This document shows positions 17,683-27,573 of a DNA stretch of 32,611 nucleotides, one piece after another. The notes under the pieces were generated by a model. The model was not told the DNA's origin. It worked only from the letters and a program-made list of their open reading frames with translations, and ran no database searches. Origin of the DNA: an uncultured Prolixibacteraceae bacterium. Lineage in GTDB: Bacteria; Bacteroidota; Bacteroidia; Bacteroidales; Prolixibacteraceae. Numbering within the stretch: the stretch's first letter is position 1; the number at the start of each line of letters is the position of its first letter. Both the position numbers and the translations under genes were made by a program. The stretch covers positions 1 through 32,611 of the forward strand of contig CALGIG010000014.1 of assembly GCA_937915865.1 (NCBI GenBank), written 5' to 3'.

Positions 17683-19389
17683 TTAATAAGCAATTCGTCT
17701 CAACACAACATCACCAGCAGACCTTGCCATATTCGCTCTAATTTTTAAATAAAGAATCGTTGGAAACTCATCCAATGTCTGCTGTGAGCGGGTAATTCGA
17801 AATCCATTGCTCCCATCCATCATACGAATAGATTCTGGAGCTTCTCTTCCATACATCTCAAGCTTCCAATCAGAAAACTCAAGATTAGATGGCGCTTTAT
17901 TTTCAAAATCCCGAACCAGGGACTCAAAATATATTTCGTATTCGCCAATAGCGTTCATGTAAGGAGTAAGCTCAAATTTTACATTCTGCCATTCCCTAGT
18001 GAATGTGTCGGCCTGCCAGTTTCCTATTGCAACTGCCGACTCGTTTGATTCTTTTTCATCCACATCCGACCGGATATAATACACTGCAAAGTTTTTGATT
18101 TGAGGCATCAATTTATATTTCAAAAACCTTACTTTCATTTTATTGAATTCACCTGTTGTAAAATAATCAATTTTTTTATTGCCTATAGAACTTCCTTCAC
18201 TGAGTTTTTCCCATTTCCCATCGTTTAAACCTTCTACTACATATTCCAGTACTCGTTGACCATTGGTTAGTTCTTCCTGAAGAATAACATGATTAATTTT
18301 TGTCGGCTTTGAAAACTCAATTTCAAGGACATCTCCCTGTCCAGTCATTTTTTTTATTGGCTTTGAAAAACGGGTTTTTATTTCTTCACCTAATTGTTGG
18401 TATACAGTAACGTGCGAAGCCGGAATTAATCCTGTTGTATCAGGCGTGGAATTCAATAACAATACTCCTCCTCGTCCAACAGATTTGTAATAAATCGTCA
18501 TTAATTGAGGAAGCGTAAGCAATAAACGGTCAGTTCCAGACGCCCAAAACCATTTATGACCCCCATTTTTCAGCAACGGAACATCAACTTCAACCGGGGC
18601 ATAGGCATCACCCGATACATCGGAATGCAGAGCTGTTGCACCACCGCTTTTAAGATCAATCTTTTTGAGTGTATACCAGTTGGGATAAGGGGCAAAACCA
18701 TCTTCGTTTCCTACCCAACGAATGGTGGCTGATTTTCCTTGAAAAATAACAGCATCAGCTGCATATTTAGCAATAATATCGGATATAGGAACCACACAGT
18801 TGCCATCGAACCAAATCTCGCGAATGGTACCGTATCGGTTTAATATTTCAGTAAGTTGTTTGCGGTAAACCTGATTGTACGCGTCCTGTTTTGTGGTATC
18901 CTTTGTTTTTCCCCCACTTCCTATTCCAGCACCCCACTGCTCGTCGCCAGGATATACATATACACCCAAATCGAGGCCATACTTTTGGCACGACTTCGAT
19001 AATTCGGCAAGAACATCTCCTTTGCCATTTTTCCAGGAGGTCTCTTTTATTCCATAGTTCGAAGTTTCTGTCTGCCACCAACAAAATCCGCCAGTGTGTT
19101 TAGCCACAAACAAAATAAGCTTTGCTCCCCACAACTTTGCCACCCGGCACCATTGGTCGGTATTTAGCTGAACCGGATTTATTTTACTTAGCGGGTATGA
19201 GTGATTATCATACTCGCGGCCTTGCCATGTACAAGGATCGAGGCAAATAAACATCGTCTGCTCGTATTCCTGCCACCTTAACTGAGCTGGGTTGGGGATA
19301 AGAATTCCTTCGCCTGAAGACTGACTGAAAAGCGCTAGCGGGCATATTAAATAAAGCAGGAATATCTTGTAGTTAATCTTTATGTCCAT
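17683..19389 (-). CDS. Exported GH29 alpha-L-fucosidase-like protein, long form
   Basis: From the ATG at 19389 the protein has 568 residues and opens directly with a signal peptide (MDIKINYKIFLLYL...ALFSQ). The frame stays open to an ATG at 19467, but those 26 residues do not look like a secretion signal. The GH29 TIM barrel spans about 30-345 with the nucleophile Asp195 in EIWFDG and a candidate acid/base Glu229 in WVGNEDG. Where most GH29 enzymes have a His in an IHxx motif of strand 1, this one has Cys49 (MFICLD). A discoidin-like beta-sandwich (about 375-460) and a further beta-rich tail follow. It is the last gene of PUL2, paired with the shorter GH29 gene upstream. The exact fucosyl linkage cannot be read. 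Confidence 0.85.
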   Translation of the reverse strand: MDIKINYKIFLLYLICPLALFSQSSGEGILIPNPAQLRWQEYEQTMFICLDPCTWQGREYDNHSYPLSKINPVQLNTDQWCRVAKLWGAKLILFVAKHTGGFCWWQTETSNYGIKETSWKNGKGDVLAELSKSCQKYGLDLGVYVYPGDEQWGAGIGSGGKTKDTTKQDAYNQVYRKQLTEILNRYGTIREIWFDGNCVVPISDIIAKYAADAVIFQGKSATIRWVGNEDGFAPYPNWYTLKKIDLKSGGATALHSDVSGDAYAPVEVDVPLLKNGGHKWFWASGTDRLLLTLPQLMTIYYKSVGRGGVLLLNSTPDTTGLIPASHVTVYQQLGEEIKTRFSKPIKKMTGQGDVLEIEFSKPTKINHVILQEELTNGQRVLEYVVEGLNDGKWEKLSEGSSIGNKKIDYFTTGEFNKMKVRFLKYKLMPQIKNFAVYYIRSDVDEKESNESAVAIGNWQADTFTREWQNVKFELTPYMNAIGEYEIYFESLVRDFENKAPSNLEFSDWKLEMYGREAPESIRMMDGSNGFRITRSQQTLDEFPTILYLKIRANMARSAGDVVLRRIAY

Positions 19390-19476
19390 GAATATGTATT
19401 TGTTGTATTGAATGGATTTTAAATATTCTAGGATGTTGGCGTTGTTCACATACATAAGACTCAACAAGGCATAGGA

Positions 19477-20850
19477 TTACTGCTGATTCGTATAATAACA
19501 GGCCAATGATTTGATTTCCGGAACTCCAGCTTGTCCGGTTATGTCGAGTTTTATCTTAGAATAAGTTTCGGACGGAAAAGTTTCAATTCGTTTATGGCCT
19601 ATACTTTCACCTTTTTTTATTGTTACCCATTGGTTATCTTTCATTCCCAAAAGTTTATATTTTCTGACCCGTTCGCCCGACCGAATATCTTCGGAAATAA
19701 CAACACAATCAACTTTCTGTGGATTATTAAAATTCAGAATTAGTGAATTTCCCTCTCCATGTGTTTCTCCTATCTTGACCGAAAAACGCTTTTTTACAGC
19801 TTCACCAAATTCGGCCAGACGTTTTACATCAGCGTCCGGAACAAGCCCTCTTTTATCGACAACCATCCCAATCAACATGTTGGTATTTCTTCCAGTACTT
19901 TTATCATACTTGTCCATGAGCTGTGCAACGCTGAATATTTTCTGGTCTTCTCCTTCTTTCCAAAACCAACCGCCCTGGAAGGATGAATTTAACCTCAAAG
20001 GAAAATCAGATTCGCCAGGACACCAGAATTTACCTTCCGGATTTCCATTCAGTCCTTGAATTTCAACAACACCCGAAGCCGATGTGGTGGAGTCGGCTGT
20101 TGCCCAACAGGGATAAGGAGCTACACCTTCTTCGTTGCCAACCCAGCGAATGTTGTTCTCGTAACCAAACGGACCTTGGAATGCAATAGCGTCGGGTTGA
20201 TATTTTTTCAAAAGCGAGAGCACATCAAAACCACCTTTCTCGGGAGGAAGTACACCTCCATCGAACCAGATTTCGGCTAGTTTGCCATAACCTGACCATA
20301 ACTCGGTTAGCTGTGTTTTCACAATCTCGTTATATCTTTTCTGTTCGACCTGGTTCCCCGAAACCACTTTCCCTGGATTATCCACCTTTAGATAACCATT
20401 GGCAGTAGTACTTGCATAGATGCCTGGCTTCAGGCCATATTTGTTGCACGAGTTAATAAAATCGCGAACAATATCTCCTTGCCCATTCCTCCACGGGGTA
20501 TTTTTAACGCTGTAGTTGTGTGCCTTGGTTGGCCATAAGCTAAACCCGGTGCAATGTTTTGCCACAAGAACTGCATATTTTGCACCAGCCGATTTAGCTG
20601 CTTTAATCCACTGATCGGTATTCAATTCCAACGGGTTAAAAATCTCAAGCGAAGGATGATAATTCCAATTGGCTCTAAAATTATATGATGGCTCAAACAC
20701 CACAAGATCAAAATGAATAAGGACTCCCATTTCATCATCAGCCCATTCAAGCTGTGCCTTTGAGGGAATTTTCAGATTAGATTGCTGTGCAGAAGCACAC
20801 ATTACAATGATTAATAGAGTTGCAAAACTTAATATAATATTTTTTTTCAT
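19477..20850 (-). CDS. Exported GH29 alpha-L-fucosidase-like protein, short form
   Basis: The 457-residue protein begins with a signal peptide ending CASA (about residue 21). The GH29 barrel covers about 25-350, with His46 in LIHFD, the nucleophile Asp197 in EIWFDGG and a candidate acid/base Glu240 in WVGNEEG. A discoidin-like beta-sandwich (about 365-455) closes the protein. GH29 enzymes retain configuration and release alpha-L-fucose, often from alpha-1,3/1,4 linkages in this subgroup. It shares its layout with the following GH29 gene but lacks that gene's C-terminal extension, so the two are diverged paralogues. It lies 510 nt after susD, an unusually large gap for this operon. Confidence 0.88.
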   Translation of the reverse strand: MKKNIILSFATLLIIVMCASAQQSNLKIPSKAQLEWADDEMGVLIHFDLVVFEPSYNFRANWNYHPSLEIFNPLELNTDQWIKAAKSAGAKYAVLVAKHCTGFSLWPTKAHNYSVKNTPWRNGQGDIVRDFINSCNKYGLKPGIYASTTANGYLKVDNPGKVVSGNQVEQKRYNEIVKTQLTELWSGYGKLAEIWFDGGVLPPEKGGFDVLSLLKKYQPDAIAFQGPFGYENNIRWVGNEEGVAPYPCWATADSTTSASGVVEIQGLNGNPEGKFWCPGESDFPLRLNSSFQGGWFWKEGEDQKIFSVAQLMDKYDKSTGRNTNMLIGMVVDKRGLVPDADVKRLAEFGEAVKKRFSVKIGETHGEGNSLILNFNNPQKVDCVVISEDIRSGERVRKYKLLGMKDNQWVTIKKGESIGHKRIETFPSETYSKIKLDITGQAGVPEIKSLACYYTNQQ

Positions 20851-21020
20851 TGATATAAATATTTTTGTTTATAATCTAAATAGTTAGCGCATTAGTATTT
20901 ATTTTTATTGAATACTCCAACAAATGAAATTACCAAGAGGAAATGTGCGAAGCGAATAGCCATTTATACACTTTCGATCTGTATAAATTTTCCATATAGG
21001 TCTATTTCATTGATATAAAT
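20845..21020 (-). repeat. Direct repeat of the GH29 start-codon leader, 160 bp apart
   Basis: The 16 bases TTTCATTGATATAAAT occur at 20845-20860 and again at 21005-21020, followed in both cases by a T-rich run ending in G. On the minus strand the first copy contains the ATG of the short GH29 gene. The upstream copy also contains an ATG but runs into a stop two codons later (ATG AAA TAG). It may be the remnant of another gene's leader or a local duplication. Confidence 0.4.
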
Positions 21021-21360
21021 TTTTGATTTGATACAGTCACTTTCCAATACAAAATATAAACCTTACAAAATATTGATTTTCCTGTTATTAATCCGAGTTT
21101 CTGTAATACTGTAATTGTTTTTCTTCGCTGATCTTCAGTTTCATTATAATCAGCCTTCTTCTACAAAACCCGATTTGACTATATTCAAAATTCTCAATGA
21201 ATCAGGACAATTCAATAAAATAAGGTTGTCCAATAAATTTATTTTTGAGCAAGATCATAAACTATAAACGAACAATTATTCTGAAAAACGAGATAGTGTA
21301 TTCCTTTAATATTTTTCTGGCCTAACTTTATAAATTTACAGGACAACCATTGGGTTTGGG
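20851..21360. other. 510-bp AT-rich gap between susD and the GH29 genes
   Basis: No gene is seen in this gap on either strand. It holds the leader direct repeat and a 125-bp inverted-repeat element listed separately. No exact TAnnTTTG element was found on the minus strand, so how the GH29 pair is transcribed is unclear; read-through from susD is possible. Confidence 0.6.
21224..21348. repeat. 125-bp element bounded by 19-bp inverted repeats after susD (PUL2)
   Basis: GGTTGTCCAATAAATTTAT at 21224-21242 matches the reverse complement of 21330-21348 at 17 of 19 positions. The interior has no coding potential. The right end lies 12 nt past the susD stop. A further GGACAA at 21205-21210 could also pair with the left GGTTGTCC. 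It could be a small non-autonomous transposable element (no target duplication was found) or a large hairpin affecting the transcript 3' end, in the position where PUL1 has its susD/GH95 terminator. Confidence 0.55.
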
Positions 21361-22983
21361 TTAGTTCCATCCCGGATTTTGAGTTAACTGAGGGTTCAAA
21401 ACCAACTCATTGAGCGGTAGCGGATATAAATAAAGTTTATCATTCCAGGTTCTTGTTTTTCCCGGGTAAAGGACTCTGTAATCAGAGGTAGAAGGATCAC
21501 GTGCTCCCAGATATGTTTTCACACTGGTAAGCAACTTGCCGGCCTTCCAGCGTCTGAGATCGTCGAACCGAAATCCTTCAGCAGCAAGTTCCACCCTACG
21601 TTCTCTTCTGATTTCATTGATCAAAGGACTTACAGAAACTTCCCAATTGGGCCAGTTCGTATCAACAAATGCTACATTAACATTCACATGAGGCATTCCA
21701 ACCCTATCTCTCAGAAGATTAATCGACTGATCCAACACAACCTGAGTGGCCTCACCAAGCTCTGCCTTTGCCTCAGCATATATAAGAAGTACTTCACCGT
21801 AGCGGAAAATAAAATCATCAAGAATACATCGCTGATACTCAAAATCTCTCTGTGTAGGAGAGAAAAATTTAATTATACGGTAACCAGTATAACACATTCC
21901 ATTATCAAACTGGGGAACATTTTGATACTGATACTCTCCAGAAGCAGTAACATGATATGGACGAGCTTGAGTATAAATGGTTTGTTGCATTCGGGGATCT
22001 CTATTAATAAATTCGTCGGCAAAAACAGCGTCTCCCTTATACAATGGACTTATAGAAATTGGTTTTCCATCTTTACAAAGATAAGTTTGTGCAAAATCTT
22101 TGGTAAAGCCGCTTCCTGCTTCTCCCAATTGCCGAACCCTGTTGTGCATTTTTTTATCTTCAATAAAGCGCTGAATCATAATCCCCTCAGAATTTCCCAC
22201 CAAATCATTCTGGATGAATAGATTGTAAAAATCATTGATCGTATCACCAGTAGAATATAACGAGAACTTCTTGGAATTGATAATTTCCAAAGCAGCACTG
22301 GCAGCTTCATGCAGCATTTTCTCATGGTCTCCCAAATTATGGTACTTCCTAAAAGTTCCTTCGAATAAACAAGCTCTTGCTTTAAAAGCAAGGGCAGCAT
22401 ATTTGGTCAAGCGATTATTACTATCGGATTCGGGTAAATTTGCAATTGCAATGTTTAAATTTGAAATCACTGAATCCATAACTAATTTTCGTGAATCACG
22501 CGGTGCAGTCAATTCTTCCGAATCGGTTTGTAAATCAGAACTTAACCATGGAACATCGCCAAATTGTTTTACTTTTTCGTGATAATAATATGCTTTAAAA
22601 AATTTAATTTCAGCAACATACTTTTTTATTTCAGTAACATCACCCTTTACTTTTGAATACCTGTTCAGAAAATAATTGCAACTTCTGATACCGCCCCAGT
22701 CACTTTTAGCCCATCCACCTCCACTTGAGGGAATTACATATTCATTCCAAGTAAAACTATTGATTGAGGCAGGAGCCTGATTATCGCTCATATTATCTGT
22801 AGTCCAAGAATCAATCCTGCTCAGAATAGGATAAAACTGATTGGCATAAGTTTTCAAGTCCTCCGGCGTTTGCCAATAATTTGCATCATTTATTTTATCT
22901 AACGGATACCGATCCATAAAATCGTCGTTACAAGCCATGAATGTAACTACCGCTAAAGCCATTATTGAGATTATTTTTTTCAT
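21361..22983 (-). CDS. SusD-family surface glycan-binding lipoprotein (PUL2)
   Basis: The 540-residue SusD/RagB lipoprotein has a lipobox TFMAC (Cys18) followed by the typical NDDFMDRYPLDKI start. The TPR-rich N-terminal half and the C-terminal SusD domain (motifs EIRRERRVELAAEGFRFDDLRRWKAG) are complete. It would cap the PUL2 SusC barrel and deliver its glycan. It starts 31 nt after susC. It is only distantly similar to the PUL1 SusD, consistent with another ligand. Confidence 0.95.
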   Translation of the reverse strand: MKKIISIMALAVVTFMACNDDFMDRYPLDKINDANYWQTPEDLKTYANQFYPILSRIDSWTTDNMSDNQAPASINSFTWNEYVIPSSGGGWAKSDWGGIRSCNYFLNRYSKVKGDVTEIKKYVAEIKFFKAYYYHEKVKQFGDVPWLSSDLQTDSEELTAPRDSRKLVMDSVISNLNIAIANLPESDSNNRLTKYAALAFKARACLFEGTFRKYHNLGDHEKMLHEAASAALEIINSKKFSLYSTGDTINDFYNLFIQNDLVGNSEGIMIQRFIEDKKMHNRVRQLGEAGSGFTKDFAQTYLCKDGKPISISPLYKGDAVFADEFINRDPRMQQTIYTQARPYHVTASGEYQYQNVPQFDNGMCYTGYRIIKFFSPTQRDFEYQRCILDDFIFRYGEVLLIYAEAKAELGEATQVVLDQSINLLRDRVGMPHVNVNVAFVDTNWPNWEVSVSPLINEIRRERRVELAAEGFRFDDLRRWKAGKLLTSVKTYLGARDPSTSDYRVLYPGKTRTWNDKLYLYPLPLNELVLNPQLTQNPGWN

Positions 22984-23014
22984 ATTCTATATTCTTTACC
23001 AAATGTTATAAAAA

Positions 23015-26000
23015 CTAAAGCGTAATATTCATTCCCAGAGAGAAAGATCGTGTAAACGGATATGTTTGAGTCGAAGAAACTTCAGGATCAAAAATATCCA
23101 GCATTTTAGAATGTTCCCATAAATTATTTCCAGAGAAATAGACACGGAAATTTTCAATTCCAATCTTTCTGACTATCTGCTTAGGAATGGTATACCCCAT
23201 AGTTAACTCTTTTAGCCGAATATATGCTGCATTCTGAAGGAATCGGGTTTGAGTCTGAGTAACTTCACTGGCATTCCCAATCCGAGGCCTTGGAAAATAG
23301 GCATTGGTATTTTGGGGAGACCAGTAATCAGCATTAATTCTTTGAGGTACAGACCATTCACTACCGTAGTGGGCCAAAAAGAAAGTATTACCTTCACTTA
23401 CATCACGTTTACCAACACCCTGGCAAAATACTACTAAGTCGAATCCTTTCCATTCAGCATTTAATTTTATTCCATAGCTATAGCGAGGTGTGCTGTTTCC
23501 AATAATTTTTAGATCACCATGGTCGGATAATGTTTGGCTCCCGCGGGTAATTTTTTTATCATTGTCCAAATCTTTAAATTTAATATCTCCGGCTAAAAAT
23601 TTATGCCCCGAAATTTGAGACTGATCGAGTTGCGTAGCTTCCTGATCAGATTGGAAAAGACCATCAGTCACGAACCCCCAAATTTCTCCGATCTTTTTTC
23701 CAACATAGTAATCTGAAATAATGCCATTCGGATTATCGTATCTGGTAATTTCAGACTGGGCATCGGCCAATATAACTGTTACTCCGTATTTAAAACCATT
23801 GTTCAATTTATCGTTATATGAGAAGGTCGCTTCAAAACCAGTAGTTTTCATATCTGCAGCATTCGATTGTGGTTCTGATGTTCCAAGGATAGAAGGCAAC
23901 GACTTGGATTTGGTAAGCATATCTTTAGTATCGCGACGATATAAGTCAAATGTCCCTTGAAGTTTTGAATCAAATAAGGATATATCGAGTCCAAAATTGT
24001 ATTGAGTCACTTTTTCCCAAGTCAATGATGGACTAACAAGTCCAGGAGCAGTGACAGACATTGGTTTCTCCCCTCCCAAAAGATAATCTACTTCGCTTGT
24101 TCCGTAAGTAGCTATATACGGATAATATGCATTGACCGCCTGATTCCCTAGATTTCCGTATGAAGCTCTTAATTTAAAATCATTTACAGTATGTTTCAGA
24201 GACTCAAAAAAAGACTCGCTCGATATGCGCCAGCCCAAAGATGCAGATGGAAAGAATTCAAAACGGTCATTTTTAGGAAAACGAGAAGATCCATCGTACC
24301 TTCCATTAAACTCAAACAAATATTTATCATTGAAAGTATAATTTAACCTTGCAAATGCACCCCGTATAGCATATTCTGATCCTGAATCATACGCATATCG
24401 ATCACCCGAAGCAAGGTTCATATAAGGGATATCGTTACTTATAAGCTTTTGCCGTTGTGCCTGGAACCAGCTATTGATACCAAGCTCCTGATTAAATCCG
24501 ATCATCGCCTTGAAGTAATGAATGTTATTAAATTTCTTTTCGTATTCGGCGTAGGCATTAAATGAAGTATATTTATTGTTAGTATTGCTTCTCGTAACCG
24601 CATTAGGAGTAGTATGAGGAAATAACACTGCCGGGCCATTTGCATCGTAATCCCAGTATTGCTTCATATAAATTAAATACACATTGTTATACGAGTTGTA
24701 TGTGTAATCTACATTTATTGTCAACGATTTTACAGGAGTAAGTTTCATAGACCCGGTTAGCCATATATCAGATACTTTTTCTTGCTGATAACCACCTTGT
24801 TTAATAAATGCTATCATATTTGTAAAATACCCATTCCCTGAATATCCGGCATAATGGCCGTCTGGTTGATAAACAGGCATAAGAGGTCTTGAGTCACCAG
24901 CAATGTACATATTATCAGAACTAAAGCTTCCCCATTTATTTTGAGGATTTTTCTTATTATTAAAGCTATTCACAGATGCTTTCACACTTAAATTGAGCCA
25001 ATTGTTTACTTTATAACTCAGGTTTTGCATGAAATTATAACGATCATAATTTTCGTCGCCTGGTTTGGATATTCCTTTCTGGTTAAAATACCCGAAAGAT
25101 GTGTAGTACGAAATTTTTTCGTTTCCCCCATTAACACTTGCATTGTATTGCTGCATAGGATAATAGTCCTTTAACAGCTCTTTAGTCCAATCGGTATTTC
25201 CGCAATACCTATAAAAGTTGGTAGCATCGGATGAATGATGAAAAACAGGCAGGTTATTTTTGGGGTCATTGTAGTAAGCCATAACATGTTGCATTGTTTC
25301 GTCATCGAAATAATTACGCCCGTTGCTGTTGGTAAAGCCCTCGTTCATCCAGCTTGTATATTCAATGGAATTCATGTACTTAGGCACAACTGTTGGTTTA
25401 TTTAACGAATAATTCGACGAAAATGAGATTACCGGTTTATCGCTTTTAATACCGCTTTTAGTTGAAATCAGTACTACGCCATAAGCTGCACGGGCACCGT
25501 ATATAGCAGCCGAAGCAGCATCTTTTAGTACCGAAATGCTTTTTACGTCCTGCGGATTTATCAAATTAGGATTCATTTGGACTCCATCAACCAAAACCAA
25601 AGGATCGCCTCCGTTAATTGAGGTAGTACCTCTTATGTTAAAACTAACACCACTTCCAGGAGCCCCGCTGTTTGACGAAACGTTCAGGTTAGCAACGGCA
25701 CCTTGCAAGCCTTGTCCCAAGTTAGTTATCGGACGGCTTTCAAGCACTTTCGAATCGACTTGGCTAATAGCACCAGTTAAATTTACTTTTTTCTGCGTGC
25801 CATATCCAACAGCCACAACCTCCTCAATACCAATTGATTCATCAATAAGCTGAACACTTATTATTGACTTTTCACCAACACCTACTTCCTGCATTTTCAT
25901 CCCAACAAACGAGAACTGCAATGTAGCGTTTGCCGGTACATTCAATAGTTTATAATTTCCATCAACATCGGTTATTGTTCCAACGGTTGTACCTTTTATC

Positions 26001-26491
26001 ACAACCGAAACACCAGGAAGCAAACTTCCTGAAGAATCAGTCACCTTCCCAGATACTGATTTTTGCTGCTGAGAACCATTGGATTCTTTGCCCAAATTCC
26101 TCATTTGTTGCCCCGACGGATTGATCAAAATCAGATTGTTTTCAGTAATGGAGTAACTTACGCCATCTTTTTCAAACAACATCTTCAAGATGTTTTCAAC
26201 CAATTCGTCCTTAACCTTAATGCTAACTTTCTCGTCAAGATTAACTTTTTCGTTCTCATAAATAAACCTGTATTCCGACTGGGCTTCAATCTTTTGCAGA
26301 ACTTCCTTAATTGAAGATTCTTTTGCTTCAATGGTTAACTTCTTACTCTGGGAATACACACTAGCTGTTACTTGTAATGTAAACAAAAGGATCAAGAAGG
26401 CCGTTAGTTTCATAACCAACAAGAGTTTTTTTGGAATAGGACTGGTGTCCTTCCCGGATTCATAATTTTTTTTCATAGTTTTGTAATGCAA
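23015..26491 (-). CDS. SusC-family TonB-dependent transporter with STN signalling domain (PUL2)
   Basis: The 1158-residue importer has a signal segment (about 22-48), STN domain (about 50-124), carboxypeptidase-regulatory-like domain (about 145-222), plug and a 22-strand barrel ending FSLGMNITL. The segment from QQQKSVSGKVTDSSGS to VGYGTQKKVNLTGAI is nearly the same as in the PUL1 SusC, while the barrel differs strongly. The STN domain and the adjacent FecR/sigma genes show that substrate uptake is coupled to transcription. An ATG five codons in (MKKNYESG) may be the true start. Confidence 0.96.
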   Translation of the reverse strand: MHYKTMKKNYESGKDTSPIPKKLLLVMKLTAFLILLFTLQVTASVYSQSKKLTIEAKESSIKEVLQKIEAQSEYRFIYENEKVNLDEKVSIKVKDELVENILKMLFEKDGVSYSITENNLILINPSGQQMRNLGKESNGSQQQKSVSGKVTDSSGSLLPGVSVVIKGTTVGTITDVDGNYKLLNVPANATLQFSFVGMKMQEVGVGEKSIISVQLIDESIGIEEVVAVGYGTQKKVNLTGAISQVDSKVLESRPITNLGQGLQGAVANLNVSSNSGAPGSGVSFNIRGTTSINGGDPLVLVDGVQMNPNLINPQDVKSISVLKDAASAAIYGARAAYGVVLISTKSGIKSDKPVISFSSNYSLNKPTVVPKYMNSIEYTSWMNEGFTNSNGRNYFDDETMQHVMAYYNDPKNNLPVFHHSSDATNFYRYCGNTDWTKELLKDYYPMQQYNASVNGGNEKISYYTSFGYFNQKGISKPGDENYDRYNFMQNLSYKVNNWLNLSVKASVNSFNNKKNPQNKWGSFSSDNMYIAGDSRPLMPVYQPDGHYAGYSGNGYFTNMIAFIKQGGYQQEKVSDIWLTGSMKLTPVKSLTINVDYTYNSYNNVYLIYMKQYWDYDANGPAVLFPHTTPNAVTRSNTNNKYTSFNAYAEYEKKFNNIHYFKAMIGFNQELGINSWFQAQRQKLISNDIPYMNLASGDRYAYDSGSEYAIRGAFARLNYTFNDKYLFEFNGRYDGSSRFPKNDRFEFFPSASLGWRISSESFFESLKHTVNDFKLRASYGNLGNQAVNAYYPYIATYGTSEVDYLLGGEKPMSVTAPGLVSPSLTWEKVTQYNFGLDISLFDSKLQGTFDLYRRDTKDMLTKSKSLPSILGTSEPQSNAADMKTTGFEATFSYNDKLNNGFKYGVTVILADAQSEITRYDNPNGIISDYYVGKKIGEIWGFVTDGLFQSDQEATQLDQSQISGHKFLAGDIKFKDLDNDKKITRGSQTLSDHGDLKIIGNSTPRYSYGIKLNAEWKGFDLVVFCQGVGKRDVSEGNTFFLAHYGSEWSVPQRINADYWSPQNTNAYFPRPRIGNASEVTQTQTRFLQNAAYIRLKELTMGYTIPKQIVRKIGIENFRVYFSGNNLWEHSKMLDIFDPEVSSTQTYPFTRSFSLGMNITL

Positions 26492-26549
26492 TTAGTTAAT
26501 TACTTGGATTGAGTGTTCGTAGCGCGCAATCCGATTATCTAAAACACAG

Positions 26550-26575
26550 ACGGGAGATGCGCTAACATCTTCCGT
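26550..26575 (-). promoter_or_regulatory. Hairpin in the fecR-susC gap of PUL2
   Basis: A 10-bp stem with one mismatch (26550-26559 with 26566-26575) and a 6-nt loop follows the anti-sigma stop. A run of A precedes it on the minus strand and CTGTGTTTTAG follows. It may be a weak or leaky terminator separating regulator transcription from the highly expressed susCD pair. The same gap in PUL1 also contains hairpins. Confidence 0.45.
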
Positions 26576-26583
26576 TTTTTTTA

Positions 26584-27573
26584 TTATTTCTCCTTTATTG
26601 TTATCTCCTTTCCATCTAATTCATAAGATATAGCACTTAACTGACAAAGTGCATTCAGCACATCCAGTACGGTCTGCTCTTTTAATACTCCCGTGTAGTG
26701 AATCTTTTCTCCCAGTTTCACACCACTAAGTGTAATCTGTACATCGTACCATCGTTCGAGGTACTTGCACACGTCGGTTAACGACATGTTTTCCATGTAC
26801 AATTTGTTCTGCATCCAGCTTGTAGTGTGCGATATTTCACCTTTAGCAAACAAAATTTCGTTCGAGTTTTTATCCAAAACAGCCATTTCGCCTGGTTCCA
26901 GAACTAAAGTAGATGACCCAGCCTTACTTAATTCTACCTTGCCCTCAAAAAGTGAAGTTTGAGCAGTACGATCATCAGGATAAGTACTTAAATTGAATTT
27001 TGTTCCCAAAACTTTCACTTTTAACCCATCTAAAGTCAGAATTTCAAAAGGCTTTTTACTTTTAGCCACCTCAAAAAAAGCTTCTCCGCTAAAATCAACT
27101 TTTCGGGTTTGGCTAACTTTATCGTAATGGTATTTGATATTTGAACCAGCATTAAGTTTTACCACCGATCCATCCGGCAGTACAACTTCAGAACGACTTC
27201 CGTATGTCGTGGTCATCGACATTGTTGCTCCGGTAGTAGAAAACATATCAGTAAAAAAATTAAGACTTAAGAAAATAAGGAGGGTAGCTGCCATTCCAGA
27301 GATTACAAGACCAATATTTCTAATAGCTCGGATGCGTAAGTTTTTATGTTCTATTTCTGAATTTACCTTACACCAAGCCTGGTCGGTATCGAATTTTGTG
27401 ATAACAGGTACATCAGCCGAAGCGTTCCATATCTTTTGATATTTATTTAATTCACTTTGATTTTCAGGGGCAGACTCGACCCAATCGGTTAAACTACTGT
27501 TGGTTTGCCGACATCCACTCTCTTGCGCTAAATAATCGACAATATGTTCTCCATTTGGAAATTTTTCCTCCAT
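26584..27573 (-). CDS. FecR-family anti-sigma factor (PUL2)
   Basis: The 329-residue protein has a cytoplasmic N-terminus (1-86), a single transmembrane helix (about 87-107), a periplasmic FecR domain (about 120-225, with TTYGSRSEVVLPDGSVVKLN and GEAFFEV motifs) and a C-terminal DUF4974 domain (about 250-328). It should restrain the neighbouring sigma factor and receive the signal from the PUL2 SusC STN domain. It follows the sigma gene by 159 nt and precedes susC by 92 nt. It is distinct in sequence from the PUL1 anti-sigma, so the two circuits are probably insulated. Confidence 0.95.
   Translation of the reverse strand: MEEKFPNGEHIVDYLAQESGCRQTNSSLTDWVESAPENQSELNKYQKIWNASADVPVITKFDTDQAWCKVNSEIEHKNLRIRAIRNIGLVISGMAATLLIFLSLNFFTDMFSTTGATMSMTTTYGSRSEVVLPDGSVVKLNAGSNIKYHYDKVSQTRKVDFSGEAFFEVAKSKKPFEILTLDGLKVKVLGTKFNLSTYPDDRTAQTSLFEGKVELSKAGSSTLVLEPGEMAVLDKNSNEILFAKGEISHTTSWMQNKLYMENMSLTDVCKYLERWYDVQITLSGVKLGEKIHYTGVLKEQTVLDVLNALCQLSAISYELDGKEITIKEK

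Noticed and set aside
21688..22221. 177-codon plus-strand frame
   Set aside because: It is the complement of the PUL2 susD gene and has no domain of its own.
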